Below, piece by piece: positions 5,370-6,062 of a stretch of 6,062 nucleotides of DNA. The notes under the pieces are model-generated. The model was not told where the DNA came from. It saw only the letters and a program-made list of their open reading frames with translations, and ran no database searches. The stretch is from an uncultured Chloroflexota bacterium (GTDB lineage: Bacteria; Chloroflexota; Anaerolineae; Anaerolineales; Anaerolineaceae), in contig CADBKS010000176.1 of the NCBI GenBank assembly GCA_902795255.1, forward strand, positions 1 through 6,062, written 5' to 3'. The position numbers and the translations under genes are program-made. Position 1 is the stretch's first letter; the number at the start of each line of letters is the position of its first letter.

Positions 5370-6062
5370 TTACAGCCGTACGATCGAAACGATCAGTACA
5401 ACCACGGCAAAGATCACGGCCGGCAATAAGCGGCGGACACTATGCCAAACAGATTCCCCGTGGTCTTTTCCGATCACAAGGTTGATAAATGCATAATACC
5501 ACACAAACATTAGAGAAGCATAAGAAACGATATTGACCGGCCAGAAATGCAGCCCTGTTTCGGCAAAAACCATGACCGCGGCAGTTACGGCCGCGGGGAA
5601 GGTGATCACGCTGTTGATAATGTGAAAGGAATAGGTTTTCAGGCTGATGATAAAACACAGAATGAAAACGGAAGGCAGCGAAAGATACAGCGGCGAACCG
5701 TTCGCGCGGAGTGCGATGACAAACAGCAGGAACACCGCGTAGCACAGCCCGTCCAGAACGATGATCGAAACCGGACGCCGGGCTGAGGCCGGATCGCAGG
5801 CCGTATATTCAAAATAAAGGACCAGATAAAGCAGCACCGCAGTCAGGAACATCAGGCCCATGCCCGTCACCCCGCCGTCGAGGTCCTGCAGCGTAAAACC
5901 GATCGCCAGTGTGACCGCGAACGGGAGAAAAAGATGCAGACGGACCTGCTCCGCGGAAACGGGCAGGTTCCGCCGGAGCGCGTCATCCATCCCGAAAACC
6001 ACGATCAGCGCAGCCAGCGGGATCAGCAGCTGCATCGAGGTCAGGCCGATCCCGACCGGCGT
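5370..6062 (-). CDS. Polytopic membrane protein of unknown function (5' end outside window)
   Basis: The frame stays open to the window edge, adding TPVGIGLTS before the first internal ATG (6035), so the true start lies to the right and at least 230 residues are coded. Counting from that internal Met, about eight hydrophobic segments are visible near 1-15, 33-50, 58-76, 90-109, 117-133, 142-159, 165-188 and 201-220, joined by short loops. Charged stretches are DDALRRN (17-23) and GKDHGESVWHSVRR (189-202). I recognise no catalytic motif, transporter signature or signal peptide. It weakly recalls uncharacterised membrane families such as DUF5656 of Chloroflexota, but that is from memory and unverified. 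Its TAA stop is 13 nt from the plsY start, with the plsY ribosome binding site in the gap, which suggests one transcript and possibly a role linked to the membrane. Confidence 0.75.
   Translation of the reverse strand, partial: TPVGIGLTSMQLLIPLAALIVVFGMDDALRRNLPVSAEQVRLHLFLPFAVTLAIGFTLQDLDGGVTGMGLMFLTAVLLYLVLYFEYTACDPASARRPVSIIVLDGLCYAVFLLFVIALRANGSPLYLSLPSVFILCFIISLKTYSFHIINSVITFPAAVTAAVMVFAETGLHFWPVNIVSYASLMFVWYYAFINLVIGKDHGESVWHSVRRLLPAVIFAVVVLIVSIVRL

Noticed and set aside
4658..5485. Plus-strand open frame across plsY
   Set aside because: It is antisense to plsY and begins inside the bidirectional terminator; the product is charged, low-complexity shadow sequence.

Overview
This is a bacterial chromosomal segment of ordinary housekeeping genes with moderately high GC. 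Sigma-70-type promoters, Shine-Dalgarno sequences, intrinsic terminators and a tRNA gene lacking an encoded CCA all mark it as bacterial. The organism cannot be fixed from the sequence. The serC-serA pair closely resembles the short forms I know from Bacteroides and other anaerobes. The PlsY variant and the linked polytopic membrane protein remind me of anaerobic Chloroflexota (Anaerolineae). An anaerobe, possibly of that group, is a tentative inference only.

Layout. Positions 1-58 hold the unidentifiable tail of whatever lies to the left. Two hairpins follow, one terminating each strand (59-85 on plus, 91-125 on minus). Positions 162-2224 are a minus-strand serine biosynthesis operon: serC (phosphoserine aminotransferase) then serA (phosphoglycerate dehydrogenase), with a stable hairpin between them. 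The divergent spacer 2225-2431 holds a 17-bp palindrome, a pair of 11-bp direct repeats and a TATAAT box. A divergent RsmI-like SAM methyltransferase (2432-3103) is read rightward, followed by a complete tRNA-Glu(TTC) unit with its own promoter and terminator (3151-3296). After about 200 bp of apparently empty DNA, a promoter drives a metallo-beta-lactamase-fold hydrolase with a very acidic C-terminal tail (3587-4597). It converges on a minus-strand pair, a polytopic membrane protein (5' end outside the window) followed by a variant plsY. A perfect 25-bp-stem bidirectional terminator separates the two directions.

How the genes work together. SerA and SerC carry out the first two steps from 3-phosphoglycerate to phosphoserine; the phosphatase SerB is not in the window. 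PlsY makes lysophosphatidate for membrane lipids, and the membrane protein upstream is probably co-transcribed with it. The methyltransferase and tRNA belong to translation. The MBL protein has no assignable substrate. I see no mobile element with a transposase, no CRISPR array, no defence or biosynthetic cluster and no evidently new system. The points worth a second look are active-site substitutions in SerA, PlsY and the RsmI-like enzyme, the acidic MBL tail, and several intergenic structures.
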